Notes: generated by a model not told the origin, from the letters alone. 55,643 nt of DNA from Butyricicoccus sp. (GCA_020025755.1 JAHHRO010000007.1:1-55643); one strand, 5' to 3'. Positions 9,187 to 17,988 are shown, counted from the first letter of the stretch. A program made the numbers and translations.

Positions 9187-9237
9187 ACAATAGCATTTTT
9201 TTGATATGAAATCAATATTTCTAACGGAATCGTTAGA
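9187..9237 (-). promoter_or_regulatory. Methylase promoter with two palindromic operators
   Basis: On the minus strand TTGATT (9210-9215) and TATTGT (9187-9192) are 17 bp apart. An 18-bp palindrome TCTAACG-GAAT-CGTTAGA lies at 9220-9237, just upstream of the -35 box. A second dyad TTGAT/ATCAA (9201-9215) overlaps the -35. These are the natural targets for the HTH fused to the methylase. Confidence 0.65.
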
Positions 9238-9281
9238 TTTTCTTTCCCTTTTGATCTTCCCCTGTATAAAATCGGAAAGAC

Positions 9282-9446
9282 ATGCAGCATCAGTTTGATG
9301 AAATTCTCATGTGTTTAAAAGTGTTGAAAGAGGCTTCTGATCCTTTCTGTTCAAACAAAGAATTGCTTGCAGAAACCTTACTGTATCTTTTAGAAGATGC
9401 GGCAGACCCTTTTGCCCTCTTTCGATCACTACAAGGAAAATTATGA
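9282..9446 (+). CDS. Small ORF divergent from the R-M operon (54 aa)
   Basis: I do not recognise this gene. A 54-residue, mostly helical ORF starts at an ATG preceded by CGGAAAGAC and ends 77 bp before a terminator. It has two cysteines, no HTH and no membrane segment, so it is not an obvious restriction-controller protein. Its stop overlaps a further ATG (ATGATGA), but that second reading runs through the terminator into antisense of the neighbouring gene and is not convincing. It may be real or chance; its divergent position beside the methylase operator is the main interest. Confidence 0.35.
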   Translation: MQHQFDEILMCLKVLKEASDPFCSNKELLAETLLYLLEDAADPFALFRSLQGKL

Positions 9447-9522
9447 TGATATACCGTGTGATACCCAATGAAAATTTGGACAAGGAGCTATTCGAGTTCG
9501 ATTCTGGCGACCGATCCACCAC

Positions 9523-9567
9523 AAAAAAACCGACGCTCTCCCTGTTTGGGACAGACGCCGGTTTTTT
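9523..9567. terminator. Bidirectional terminator
   Basis: A stem with arms ACCGACG/CGCCGGT is flanked by A7 on the left and T6 on the right, so it can end transcription in both directions. It follows the stop codon of the AraC-type regulator (minus) and the small plus-strand ORF. Confidence 0.75.
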
Positions 9568-9571
9568 ATTT

Positions 9572-10597
9572 TCACGCAAAATTCGCGTTATTCTTGGCGC
9601 GCACCTCGCGTTTATATTCCTTCACAGTCATTTTTTCATATTTTTTGAACACCTTGCTGAAATAGCTGCTTTCATTGTAGCCCAGACGGAAAGCGACCTC
9701 TGCAATGCTGTGCTCGGTAAAATAGAAATATCCCTTTGCCAGATGCATTTTGCGCATGTGCAGATATTCAGTCACACTCACATTGAACTGCTCGCGGAAA
9801 ATGCGGCTCAAATATCCTTGGCTGATGGCACAGTTTTCAATGATGCTGTTGAGGGTGATATCCTCGCGGATATGGTTGGAAATGTACTTGAAAATATTAT
9901 CGAGCAGCGGATAGCGGCTGATGCTGTTCTGGCAGAACAGATAGTTCATCACGCGGAACAGCCATAATTCGGACGCCTTGCAATCGAGGATCAGTCCCTC
10001 ATTGATCGGGAACAGATCGCGCACATTTTTGGTGGTTTCCTCATACACGCTGCGCGTATCGAGCAGGCTTTGTCCGAGGTAGGAAAACACCTTGATGAGC
10101 CTTGCCGAATCCATTCCGGTAAGCTGATAGATCTCGTCGATGATATGGGGCAGGATCTCGTAAAATTCCTGAAAGTCTTTATGACGCAATACTTCAATGA
10201 GAGCTTCGAGTTGTCCCTGAATGGAGTGTTCATGCTCTGCCTTGTAGCCCTCCAGCATTTTTTGCAGACGCTGGGGGGTGATCGGTTTTTCCAGCACATC
10301 CCTGATGGTATCCGCCCCTGCGCTGCGGATCAAAACGCCTGCGGCTGGCGGAGACAAAATACAGATCGTCGTTTCCGGACTGATGCGATGAATGATCCTG
10401 CTGGCCTCCAGCCCTGTCATGCCGGACATCTGCATATCCATCAGGACGAGATCCACAGAATCTTCCTTGCATATTTTAACAGCAGCTTCGCCCGATACCG
10501 CTGTACCGACCACTTCAAATGCATCCTCATTTTCCAACATCACGCCAAGTGCTTCCTGCATCAAAAGATCATCGTCTGCAATCAAAACCCTGTACAC
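9572..10597 (-). CDS. Response regulator with AraC-type output domain
   Basis: Likely transcriptional activator of the microcompartment operons. The receiver domain (1-120) has the acidic pocket (IADDD), the phospho-acceptor in LVLMDMQMSG, a serine in place of the usual Thr (ICILS) and the conserved lysine (LEKPIT). A roughly 100-residue linker follows, then two AraC HTH motifs at the C-terminus (ITLNSIIENCAISQGYLSRIFREQF and IAEVAFRLGYNESSYFSKVFKKY). It lies 2 bp after the PocR-domain sensor gene, in the same operon. REC-AraC plus PocR-kinase pairs are typical of GRM loci. Confidence 0.92.
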   Translation of the reverse strand: MYRVLIADDDLLMQEALGVMLENEDAFEVVGTAVSGEAAVKICKEDSVDLVLMDMQMSGMTGLEASRIIHRISPETTICILSPPAAGVLIRSAGADTIRDVLEKPITPQRLQKMLEGYKAEHEHSIQGQLEALIEVLRHKDFQEFYEILPHIIDEIYQLTGMDSARLIKVFSYLGQSLLDTRSVYEETTKNVRDLFPINEGLILDCKASELWLFRVMNYLFCQNSISRYPLLDNIFKYISNHIREDITLNSIIENCAISQGYLSRIFREQFNVSVTEYLHMRKMHLAKGYFYFTEHSIAEVAFRLGYNESSYFSKVFKKYEKMTVKEYKREVRAKNNANFA

Positions 10598-10599
10598 AC

Positions 10600-11931
10600 T
10601 TATTCAATCCCTTCTTCGTGATGTTCCGGTAAAACCAGTATGCTCTTGCAGCCCTTGCTGCGGATGCTCTCCGTTATGATATCATGATCCTCACCGAATA
10701 GCTGCTTGACCTTTTCCCTTGCATACTCCATGCCCAGATCGATGAAGCGTCCCTCGTGCATATCCTTATGGACCTCATAGCGGATATCGATTTCTGACTG
10801 ACTCATCCCAGGGCCGGTGTCCGAGATCTCCAGCACCAGCTCCTGTTCACGCTGGAAGCCGCGAATGGTCACCGCACCGCCCTCTTTTTGCAGCATCACG
10901 CCGTTATATACGGCATTTTTGATGAAAGGCAGCAGAATACCTGCCGGAATGGTTTTGAGCTGCATTTCTTCCGGGATCTGGACGGAAAAGGTCAGGCGTT
11001 CGCCCAGCTTTTTCTGCTGGATCTCCAGATAGCGCACAGCCTGTTCCACTTCGCCTGCGAGCGGAACGAAAGTCCCCTTTTCCGTGTACTTATATCTGGC
11101 GTAATCAATCAAAATACCCAGCAGTTCGCTGGTACGCGGCGCATGTTCGATGATCGAAAGGTTCATGAGCGAGGTCAGCAGATCCAAAATCTCGAACTCA
11201 TTACAGTTGACCTTGACTTCCTGAAGCTCTCTGGTTTTCTGCATATTCTCTTTGATATACCGCTGGTTGAGGCTCTGGCATTTTTTGATTTTCTTTTTGA
11301 GGGCATCCTCCTGCACATGCTGGCTGATCTCATTTTCGGTCAGCTGATTGATGACCAAAAATACAAGATTTGCAATATCCAAAAACTTCTCATAGGAGTA
11401 GATCGGGATCTCCTCCATGAGATCCTGATACTGGTTGATGGATTCCTCCGAGCGGTTGGAGTGCATAACGGAGGACAGGCGGCTGACGGTATCGGGCGCA
11501 TCATGGCAGCGGATCTGTCCGCCGATGAAGCCGCCCAGATAATGTCCGCGCACGATAATCGGGATCGCAACTTCCAAAAGTCCGCACGGACAAAAATATA
11601 CATTGGTCTTTTTGGTGACTGCCGCCTGAATGGAGCCGAATGCATCAGAGGACTTACATCGCTCAAAAGCGGAAGGATCGTTGCGCACCCGACTGCAAAA
11701 ATGGCAGAACGAGGTGGATTCCGTGATGGGTTCTCCCCGAAAATCCACGGTCACAAAGGCAAGACCGGTTGCCTTGGATAAGCTTTTTTGAATGTTTTCC
11801 AGTTTTTCTTTTCCGAATAGATAAATGATATCCAATTTATTGACGCCATTTTCATCTGCGGAATTCAAATACATATCGAGCAGATCAGGCTCTACGCGGT
11901 CGGTGGGAAACAAATCATTGTACTCCATCAT
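10600..11931 (-). CDS. PocR-domain sensor kinase-like protein
   Basis: Predicted ligand sensor for the microcompartment. Residues ~30-190 form a PocR domain with its cysteine pattern (FCHFCSRV...CKSSD...CPCGLLEVAIPI...GGFIGGQI); PocR binds 1,2-propanediol in Salmonella. A coiled coil follows, then a LytS/YesM-type kinase region with N box IKNAVYNG and G box DTGPGMS. The usual phospho-acceptor motif (NPHFLFN-like) reads NCNEFEIL, so the histidine is missing. No membrane segment is seen, so it should be cytoplasmic. I chose the ATG at 11931, 6-7 nt after GAGAGGAG; the ATG at 11937 is almost abutting that site. Confidence 0.88.
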   Translation of the reverse strand: MMEYNDLFPTDRVEPDLLDMYLNSADENGVNKLDIIYLFGKEKLENIQKSLSKATGLAFVTVDFRGEPITESTSFCHFCSRVRNDPSAFERCKSSDAFGSIQAAVTKKTNVYFCPCGLLEVAIPIIVRGHYLGGFIGGQIRCHDAPDTVSRLSSVMHSNRSEESINQYQDLMEEIPIYSYEKFLDIANLVFLVINQLTENEISQHVQEDALKKKIKKCQSLNQRYIKENMQKTRELQEVKVNCNEFEILDLLTSLMNLSIIEHAPRTSELLGILIDYARYKYTEKGTFVPLAGEVEQAVRYLEIQQKKLGERLTFSVQIPEEMQLKTIPAGILLPFIKNAVYNGVMLQKEGGAVTIRGFQREQELVLEISDTGPGMSQSEIDIRYEVHKDMHEGRFIDLGMEYAREKVKQLFGEDHDIITESIRSKGCKSILVLPEHHEEGIE

Positions 11932-12061
11932 ATCCATCTCCTCTCCCCTTGGTCTGCATTGGATCTTCTCTTTTTCCCTGTCCAATCCTCTCGGATCTTC
12001 GCCGGATTTTGTTATCTTCATTTGTGTCTATTCTGCACCATGCAGTAAACTGTGTAGTTTT

Positions 12062-12067
12062 ATTATA
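12062..12067 (-). promoter_or_regulatory. Extended -10 promoter of the PocR sensor/regulator operon
   Basis: On the minus strand TGGTATAAT is a perfect extended -10 element. No good -35 is seen at 17 bp, as is common for extended -10 or activator-dependent promoters. It lies about 130 bp upstream of the sensor start. Confidence 0.6.
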
Positions 12068-12164
12068 CCACATTGTGCCCAAAAATGGTAAACAATTTCT
12101 ACAGAAAATCAGAAAATCCACTATTTTTCATCCACTCATTTCCAGCGGCATCAGGGCACAAACG

Positions 12165-12217
12165 AAGCGGAACTGTCACGCCGGATATCTCGGATACCCA
12201 GCACACCAGTTCCGCTT
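12165..12217. repeat. Long inverted repeat at the end of the microcompartment operon
   Basis: Perfect 11-bp arms AAGCGGAACTG/CAGTTCCGCTT enclose 31 nt. The element lies between the alcohol dehydrogenase stop (12309) and the PocR operon promoter. There is no strong T-tract on either side, so it may be a weak terminator, an mRNA 3'-end stabiliser or a regulator site. The rest of the 12068-12308 gap shows no gene. Confidence 0.55.
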
Positions 12218-12308
12218 GGTCTGATTGTTTTGGAATACTTGGCTATGTGATTTTATGGCTTGTCTGACAACCGAGAAATTGACGAATTTTCGATTTTCCA
12301 AACAGGCT

Positions 12309-13424
12309 CTAATAAATTCGGCTCAAAATGTCCTTGATGCCTGCAGTCCCGATCTCTCTTGGGGTGGTGCGGATGCAGTTATCCATGAGTGCATTGTTGA
12401 TCATATTCTGCCACTGCTGCTCATACGCCTCACGCGTAATATCCAGTGCCGAGATGGAGGACGGCATGTGCATGCAGTGCATCAGCGTCTCGATCATGGT
12501 TTTGAGCGCACGAACCGCAACCTCAGGCGGTTCATTGATGCCCACAAGCTGTACCTTATATGCAAGCGTTGCATATTTGCACATGATATCGTGATTGACG
12601 CAGTTATAATCGATGACATGCCGGAGCAGGATCGCGTTTGCCAGCCCGTGTGGGATATGGAATGTACCGCCCAGCTGGTGCGCGATGCTGTGATTGACAC
12701 CGAGACCTGCTGTATTGAACGCCATACCGGCAAGGGTGGAAGCCTCGTGCATGATGGTACGCGCTTCCAGATTCTTGCCATCCTGATAGCAGGTGAGCAG
12801 GGACTTCATCAGCAGTTCGACCGATTTTTCCGAAAGGGCATCCGAAAACACATTGGATTCGGCTGCAACATAGGCCTCGATGGCATGGGTCAGTACATCC
12901 ATGCCTGTATTCGCCGTGACCGAGGGCGGCACGGAAAGGGTCAGACGCGGATCGAGGATCGCGACATCTGCCAGGATATCATCCGAGGCAATGAGATGCT
13001 TGCTCTTGGTTTCCGAGTCGGTGATGACTGCCGCTGAAGTGACCTCAGAGCCTGTCCCGCTCGTCGTCGGGATGGTGATAAAGGTAGGCTTGGCAACCAG
13101 CTCCTTGACACCGGCAAAGTAGATGATGCCCTTTGCCGTGTCGATCGCCGAGCCGCCGCCGAACCCGATCACAATATCCGGATGCACCTTGCAGATCATG
13201 CCAAGTCCCTTTGCAACGACTTCAATGGTCGGGTCTGGGATCGCCTGATCGAAGATAGCGACTGCGTTGCTGGAGTCGAGTGCATCCGTGATATAGTTGA
13301 TCGCGCCGCTTTCCGATAAAAACTTGTCACAGACGACCATGACCCGTTTTTTGCGGATCTTCCGCAGATATTCCATGGCATAATGCCCACTGCGGATCTT
13401 TGTTTTGATATATACATTCGACAT
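12309..13424 (-). CDS. pduQ: Iron-containing alcohol dehydrogenase (PduQ-type)
   Basis: Reduces propionaldehyde to 1-propanol and regenerates NAD+ inside the microcompartment. The 371-residue product has the family's GGGSAIDTAKG nucleotide loop, the TTSGTGSEVT motif and the metal-binding histidines (THAIEA, HSIAHQLGG, PHGLANA). The start ATG at 13424 follows GGAGAAACACCT. It is the last gene of the minus-strand microcompartment operon, 40 bp after an aldehyde dehydrogenase. No encapsulation helix is evident at either end. The symbol is by analogy with the Pdu system. Confidence 0.9.
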   Translation of the reverse strand: MSNVYIKTKIRSGHYAMEYLRKIRKKRVMVVCDKFLSESGAINYITDALDSSNAVAIFDQAIPDPTIEVVAKGLGMICKVHPDIVIGFGGGSAIDTAKGIIYFAGVKELVAKPTFITIPTTSGTGSEVTSAAVITDSETKSKHLIASDDILADVAILDPRLTLSVPPSVTANTGMDVLTHAIEAYVAAESNVFSDALSEKSVELLMKSLLTCYQDGKNLEARTIMHEASTLAGMAFNTAGLGVNHSIAHQLGGTFHIPHGLANAILLRHVIDYNCVNHDIMCKYATLAYKVQLVGINEPPEVAVRALKTMIETLMHCMHMPSSISALDITREAYEQQWQNMINNALMDNCIRTTPREIGTAGIKDILSRIY

Positions 13425-13464
13425 AGGTGTTTCTCCTTAAACGCTGACCGGACACGACAGGATC

Positions 13465-14880
13465 TCAGCGGATGCTGAACGCGTCGGTCATCACGCACTT
13501 GCGCTTACGGCAGAAGCTTCTCGCGGAGGTCAGACCCTCGCCGGTCGGGCCTGCAATGGTAAATGTGGTAAAGCCTTCGCCGCCCACGCCGATCCCAGCA
13601 TAGGAGGGTGCATTCTTCACAAAGATGGTGGTTTCCATGATCTTTGCCATCTTGCTCAGCTTTTCTACATTTTTGGAGTGCATCATTGCAGTATGGCGGT
13701 TGCCATGCTCGGCCTCATGCGCATACTCGATCGCAAGATCCACATTGGGCACGCGAACGATGGGCAGGATGGGCATCATGAGTTCTTCCTGCACGAGGAT
13801 ATGATCCTTTGGAACTTCCATGATGATGACCTTCACGCTCTCATCGACCAAGATGCCAAGCTGCTTCAAGATATACTGTGCGCTCTTACCCACAAAGGAA
13901 GTCTTGGGGCCGCCCTTTTCGTTGGTAACGACGGTCACGAGACGTTCGATGAGGGTGGGGTCGGTCATCTGGAACGCGCCGTTGAGCTTCATGTAATGAA
14001 TGAGGTAGTCCGTGATCTGATCGACCGCAAAGACTTCCTTTTCCGCGATACACGGTACATTGTTGTCAAAGCTGCATCCTGCAACGATATCCTTTGCTGC
14101 CTTTTCGATATCGGCAGTCTCGTCTACGACGACCGGCGGATTGCCTGCGCCTGCGCCGATCGCCTTCTTACCGGAAGACAACACCTTCTTGACGATCGCA
14201 GGGCCGCCCGTTGCCACGAGCACGCGAACCTTTGGATGCTCGATCATCTTGTTGGTGTTCTCGATGGAGGGTTCTTCTACCATCGTAATGAGGTTTTCCG
14301 GTGCACCGGCTTCGATCAAAGCCTTGTTCAGGATCTTGACCAGCATCTGAGAGACCTTTTTGGCTCTTGGATGGGGGCTGAACACAACGGTATTGCCGCC
14401 TGCGATCATGGAGATCGAGTTGTTGATGATGGTTTCAGTCGGGTTGGTGGTTGGCGTGATCGCGCCTATGACACCGAACGGGCAGTATTCCACGAGGGTC
14501 AGTCCGTTGTCGCCGGTGACCGCCTCGGTCACGAGATCTTCCGTGCCGGGGGTACGGGTCGCGGCAAGACGGTTCTTGATGAGCTTATGTTCATAGCAGC
14601 CGATCTCGGTCTCCTCGACTGCGAGACGGGAAACCAGTTCAAGATTTTCTCTTTTGAGGATCGCTGCACGGAGTGCATCCACATATTTCTGACGATCCTC
14701 GATCTTGGAGAACAGCAGTATCTTCTGCGCCTCAGCCGCCGCCTCGATGGCCTCATCCATGGTATCGAACACGCCATAGCGTTCCACCTTTGGTGCAGTA
14801 AACTTCTGCGGCTGTTCTGCCGCGATCTCCTTGAGTGCCTGCTCCACCATCTGTTCGATCACTTTCATATCCATATTCAA
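13465..14880 (-). CDS. pduP: CoA-acylating aldehyde dehydrogenase (PduP-type)
   Basis: Oxidises propionaldehyde with CoA and NAD+ to propionyl-CoA. The N-terminal amphipathic helix (MKVIEQMVEQALKEI) followed by a Pro/Ala linker is a typical encapsulation peptide. The catalytic cysteine lies in CSFDNNVPCIAEKEV, and the dinucleotide-binding core is complete. A TTG start at 14880, 8 nt after AGAGGTG, is preferred; the ATG at 14874 and a GTG at 14889 are alternatives. This is one of two aldehyde dehydrogenases in the operon and the one with a targeting peptide. The C-terminus (FCRKRKCVMTDAFSIR) is like that of the second copy. Confidence 0.92.
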   Translation of the reverse strand: MNMDMKVIEQMVEQALKEIAAEQPQKFTAPKVERYGVFDTMDEAIEAAAEAQKILLFSKIEDRQKYVDALRAAILKRENLELVSRLAVEETEIGCYEHKLIKNRLAATRTPGTEDLVTEAVTGDNGLTLVEYCPFGVIGAITPTTNPTETIINNSISMIAGGNTVVFSPHPRAKKVSQMLVKILNKALIEAGAPENLITMVEEPSIENTNKMIEHPKVRVLVATGGPAIVKKVLSSGKKAIGAGAGNPPVVVDETADIEKAAKDIVAGCSFDNNVPCIAEKEVFAVDQITDYLIHYMKLNGAFQMTDPTLIERLVTVVTNEKGGPKTSFVGKSAQYILKQLGILVDESVKVIIMEVPKDHILVQEELMMPILPIVRVPNVDLAIEYAHEAEHGNRHTAMMHSKNVEKLSKMAKIMETTIFVKNAPSYAGIGVGGEGFTTFTIAGPTGEGLTSARSFCRKRKCVMTDAFSIR

Positions 14881-14896
14881 GTGTATCACACCTCTT

Positions 14897-15727
14897 TCAT
14901 TGTTCTGCAGGGTCTACGGCAGCGTTCCACGCAATGCCAAGCGGGGTCACCAGCAATGCGTCATTGGTTTTCACTGTTGTGATACCCAGTTCCTTTTCAA
15001 AGGTTTCCTCAAAGTCCTCGAAGCAGGATGCGCCGCCGACCACATACACGCGATCGACCGGAAAATCTGTGAGGAAACGCTTGACGATGGATGCCATTTT
15101 TTGTACCACGGGCTTGATGACCGGAAACACATCGTCTTCCTTGTCCTTATTTTTCTTGAGCTGCTCGGCTTCCTCGATGGAGATGCCGTAGTAGCCTGCC
15201 AGTACCAGCGTCATGTGGGTGCCGCCGGTTGGCTCGTCCGCGGTAAAAATGACCTTACCATCCTTCAATATACTGATTCCGGTGGTGCCGCCGCCCACAT
15301 CCACAACAGCACCGTCTGTGATCTCCAGAACGGATGCAGCCGCCGTAGGCTCATCTATGACATTGGTCACTTCAAAGCCTGCACCTTCCACCACGTTGGA
15401 GATGCAGCGGATATTGCCCTCGATCACACCGGGAGGGATGGCAGTCGCAGCTGTTTCGAGCGATACACCCAAAAGGTCTTCAAGCTCCTCTTTGAGCCGT
15501 TTGACTGTCTGGATCGCGCCCACGAAGTCCACCACAATGCCGTCCTTCACGACCTTGGAAACGGCAGTTGCACCTGCAACGGGATGGTTTTCTTCATCCG
15601 TGACGGCGATAACGATGTTCGCCGTTCCCAGATCCACGCCGGTTTTCAGCCGTCCTGTAAACGGGTTGCACTTCTTCTCTGCGATCAGTGCAGCAAATTC
15701 AGACAATACCTCTTTGGTAATCAGCAT
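14897..15727 (-). CDS. eutJ: EutJ-like Hsp70-fold microcompartment protein
   Basis: A 276-residue actin/Hsp70-fold protein regularly found in Eut and GRM operons and thought to be a chaperone or reactivation factor. Visible motifs are the phosphate-1 loop GVDLGTANIVIAV, DEPTAAASV, the phosphate-2 loop VDVGGGTTGISIL and the adenosine motif VYVVGGASCF. The length is normal. The ATG follows GAGGAAAGAGGGG. It sits between pduL and the aldehyde dehydrogenase. Its exact role in microcompartments is not experimentally settled. Confidence 0.9.
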   Translation of the reverse strand: MLITKEVLSEFAALIAEKKCNPFTGRLKTGVDLGTANIVIAVTDEENHPVAGATAVSKVVKDGIVVDFVGAIQTVKRLKEELEDLLGVSLETAATAIPPGVIEGNIRCISNVVEGAGFEVTNVIDEPTAAASVLEITDGAVVDVGGGTTGISILKDGKVIFTADEPTGGTHMTLVLAGYYGISIEEAEQLKKNKDKEDDVFPVIKPVVQKMASIVKRFLTDFPVDRVYVVGGASCFEDFEETFEKELGITTVKTNDALLVTPLGIAWNAAVDPAEQ

Positions 15728-15760
15728 ACGACCCCTCTTTCCTCTTTCCAGTTTGGTGTA

Positions 15761-16399
15761 TCACGGCTTGCGGATCATCACATAGTCGTTGTTGCTCAGC
15801 GCACAGGCGTTGGCTTCGTCTACGTCTACATGCATTTCCAGCGCGAATTTGTCCGATACACGGACGAGTACATCGCCGAATACACCATGCCGCTCGCCAA
15901 AGGTCTCGACCTCCACGATATCCTTATCCCGAACGCCCATAGCCTCCGCCTCTTCCGGTGTCATGTGGATATGACGCAGGGCAATGATCGCGCCCTCGGT
16001 GAGCGTGACCGAGCCTTTCGGCCCCACGATCTCCAAACCGGGTGTCCCACTCAGGCAGCCCGATTCGCGGATCGGTGGACGGATGCCCAAACGGAAGCTG
16101 TCCGTTTTTGAGATCTCGATCTGGCTCTGCTTGCGGACGGGGCCTAAGATACGCACGCCGGAGAACTCTCCTTTGGGACCGCGAATGGTCACGGTCTCGT
16201 TGCAGGCATACTGCCCAGGCTGCTTGAGGTCACTCTTTTTGGTCAGGGTATAGCCCTTTCCAAACAGAGTCTCAAGATCCTCCTGTGTGACGTGTACATG
16301 GCGGTTAGAGACCCCGATGGGGATCTTCTGCACCTCGAACGCCTTGAGTTTTTCTACGACCCGCTCGGTTACAAGCCTTAATAATTGTTCATTCACCAT
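15761..16399 (-). CDS. pduL: Phosphate propanoyltransferase PduL
   Basis: Converts propionyl-CoA and phosphate to propionyl-phosphate, recycling CoA inside the shell. The 212-residue protein has an N-terminal amphipathic helix (about 1-20) that looks like an encapsulation peptide, then two PduL beta-barrel halves. The zinc-binding histidines are visible in SNRHVH and RHIH, with a further His in MHVD; the family's GPKG motif appears twice. The start ATG follows AAGGAGGTAGACAAA. It lies directly downstream of a BMC-H gene and a hairpin. Confidence 0.93.
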   Translation of the reverse strand: MVNEQLLRLVTERVVEKLKAFEVQKIPIGVSNRHVHVTQEDLETLFGKGYTLTKKSDLKQPGQYACNETVTIRGPKGEFSGVRILGPVRKQSQIEISKTDSFRLGIRPPIRESGCLSGTPGLEIVGPKGSVTLTEGAIIALRHIHMTPEEAEAMGVRDKDIVEVETFGERHGVFGDVLVRVSDKFALEMHVDVDEANACALSNNDYVMIRKP

Positions 16400-16423
16400 T
16401 TTGTCTACCTCCTTCCGGAAGGT

Positions 16424-16447
16424 TGTACCGGCTCGAAAGCCGGTACA
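16424..16447 (-). other. Intercistronic hairpin between BMC-H and pduL
   Basis: Perfect 10-bp arms TGTACCGGCT/AGCCGGTACA with a tetraloop (CGAA, TTCG on the mRNA strand) lie after the BMC-H stop and before the pduL ribosome site. No T-tract follows, so it is more likely an mRNA stabiliser or processing barrier than a terminator. Similar hairpins flank the other BMC-H gene. Confidence 0.7.
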
Positions 16448-16488
16448 GGTTCCACGGAAAGACTGTTTTTCAGCCTGTCACGCAATGT

Positions 16489-16767
16489 TTAGAGTGTCTT
16501 CGGCAGGATCTTTTCGACATCGGTGTGCGGTCTCGGGATGACATGCTGGGAAACGACCTGACCTACGTTTGCGGCAGCTGCTGCGCCTGCATCCACAGAA
16601 GCCTTGACTGCGCCCACGTCGCCGCGTACCATAACGGTGACCAGACCAGAACCGATCTTCTCATAGCCAACCAATGCTACGTTTGCAGCCTTTGTCATTG
16701 CATCTGCTGCTTCGATTGCGCCTACGAGACCCTTGGTCTCAACCATGCCCAATGCTTCGTTCGACAT
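16489..16767 (-). CDS. BMC-H hexameric shell protein (PduA/PduJ-type), copy 1
   Basis: A 92-residue single BMC-domain protein forming hexameric shell tiles. It has the family opening EALGMVETKGLVGAIEAADAM, the pore-loop region YEKIGSGLVTV, and an ending VIPRPHTDVEKIL. It closely resembles the BMC-H at 21114-21392, with changes mainly around residues 55-70 and at the ends, pointing to an old duplication. A strong AGGAGG site precedes the ATG, and a stable hairpin follows the gene, both fitting high expression. It lies 18 bp after metK. Confidence 0.96.
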   Translation of the reverse strand: MSNEALGMVETKGLVGAIEAADAMTKAANVALVGYEKIGSGLVTVMVRGDVGAVKASVDAGAAAAANVGQVVSQHVIPRPHTDVEKILPKTL

Positions 16768-16785
16768 AAAAAATTCCTCCTAATA

Positions 16786-17964
16786 TTATCCGAGTTCCAG
16801 TTGTTTGAGTATGTTCGATAAAATATATGCTTTGTCCGTCTCCTCCCAGCGGAAGCCCATACGACCGAAATGCCCATAGGCTGCTGTTTTGAGGTACTGC
16901 GGCTTGCGCAGGTCAAGCTGGGCGATGATATCGGCAACGCTGAAGTCAAAAATGCCCCGTATGATCTGCGCGATCGCGCTGTCGGGCAGTCTGCCCGTGC
17001 CGAAGGTATCGACCGTGATGGCTTCCGGCTCGGTCTGCCCGATGACGAACGCGAGCGCGACCTCGCACCGCTTTGCCATACCCGATGCCACAATATTTTT
17101 TGCCACATAGCGTGCCATATAGGTCGCGGAACGATCGACCTTGGTGGGGTCTTTTCCGGAAAATGCGCCGCCGCCATGCTTACCGACCGTGCCATAGGTA
17201 TCCACCATGAGTTTCCTGCCCGTGACGCCGGTATCGCCGGCAGGGCCGCCGATGACGAACCGTCCCGTTGGGTTGACATGGATCTTGGTCTCCGGGGTCA
17301 GCCACTTGGCATCCACGATGGGTGCGATGACCGTCTGCCGAATAAAATCCTCCAGCACTTCATGCGAGATATGTTCGCTGTGCTGGGTGGAGACCACGAT
17401 GCTGCGGATGGCGACTGGCTCCCCTGCGGCATTGTAGCGCATGGTGACCTGTGTTTTGCCGTCCGGATACAGAAATTCTGCCTTCTGTATCTTTCTCACA
17501 TCGGCAAGCTGCCGCGCAAGGCGGTTTGCAAGATCGCACGGCTGTGGCATAAAGCTCTCCGTTTCATCGGTTGCATAGCCGTACATAATGCCCTGATCGC
17601 CGCCGCCCAGCACTTCCTTTTCGTCTCCTTGGCTTCGGGTCACGCCCATTGAGATATCTGGCGACTGCTTGTGGATATTGGTCAGGATCATGCAGGTATC
17701 CGCATCAAATCCCCTGCCATGCTCCACATAGCCGATTTCCCGAATGATCTCCCGTGCCTTTGCCACCACATCGACCTGCGCCGTGGAGGTGATCTCACCT
17801 GCCAGCATCAGCGTGTCTGTCGATGCCATGACTTCGAGTGCCACGCGCGACTTGGGGTCTCCTGCAAGGTACGCATCCAAAATACCGTCCGCGATCTGGT
17901 CGCATACCTTATCGGGATGCCCCTCCGTGACGGATTCCGAAGTCACATCGTAGAATCTTTCCAT
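16786..17964 (-). CDS. metK: S-adenosylmethionine synthetase
   Basis: Makes SAM from methionine and ATP. It is a full-length 392-residue MetK with all signatures: TSESVTEGHPDKVCDQIADG, the GAGDQG-like loop as GGGDQGIMYGYA, and GGGAFSGKDPTKVDRSA. Its place inside the microcompartment operon suggests dedicated SAM supply for the radical-SAM activase, which uses SAM each time it re-installs the glycyl radical. No encapsulation peptide is evident, so it probably works in the cytosol. Whether it is the cell's only MetK cannot be told from this window. Confidence 0.96.
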   Translation of the reverse strand: MERFYDVTSESVTEGHPDKVCDQIADGILDAYLAGDPKSRVALEVMASTDTLMLAGEITSTAQVDVVAKAREIIREIGYVEHGRGFDADTCMILTNIHKQSPDISMGVTRSQGDEKEVLGGGDQGIMYGYATDETESFMPQPCDLANRLARQLADVRKIQKAEFLYPDGKTQVTMRYNAAGEPVAIRSIVVSTQHSEHISHEVLEDFIRQTVIAPIVDAKWLTPETKIHVNPTGRFVIGGPAGDTGVTGRKLMVDTYGTVGKHGGGAFSGKDPTKVDRSATYMARYVAKNIVASGMAKRCEVALAFVIGQTEPEAITVDTFGTGRLPDSAIAQIIRGIFDFSVADIIAQLDLRKPQYLKTAAYGHFGRMGFRWEETDKAYILSNILKQLELG

Positions 17965-17988
17965 ATATGATCCACCTGCTTCCCCGAC

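Noticed and set aside
13678..16111. Long plus-strand readings opposite the aldehyde dehydrogenase and EutJ genes
   Set aside because: Antisense to well-recognised genes, His/Arg/Cys-rich, and without Shine-Dalgarno sites.
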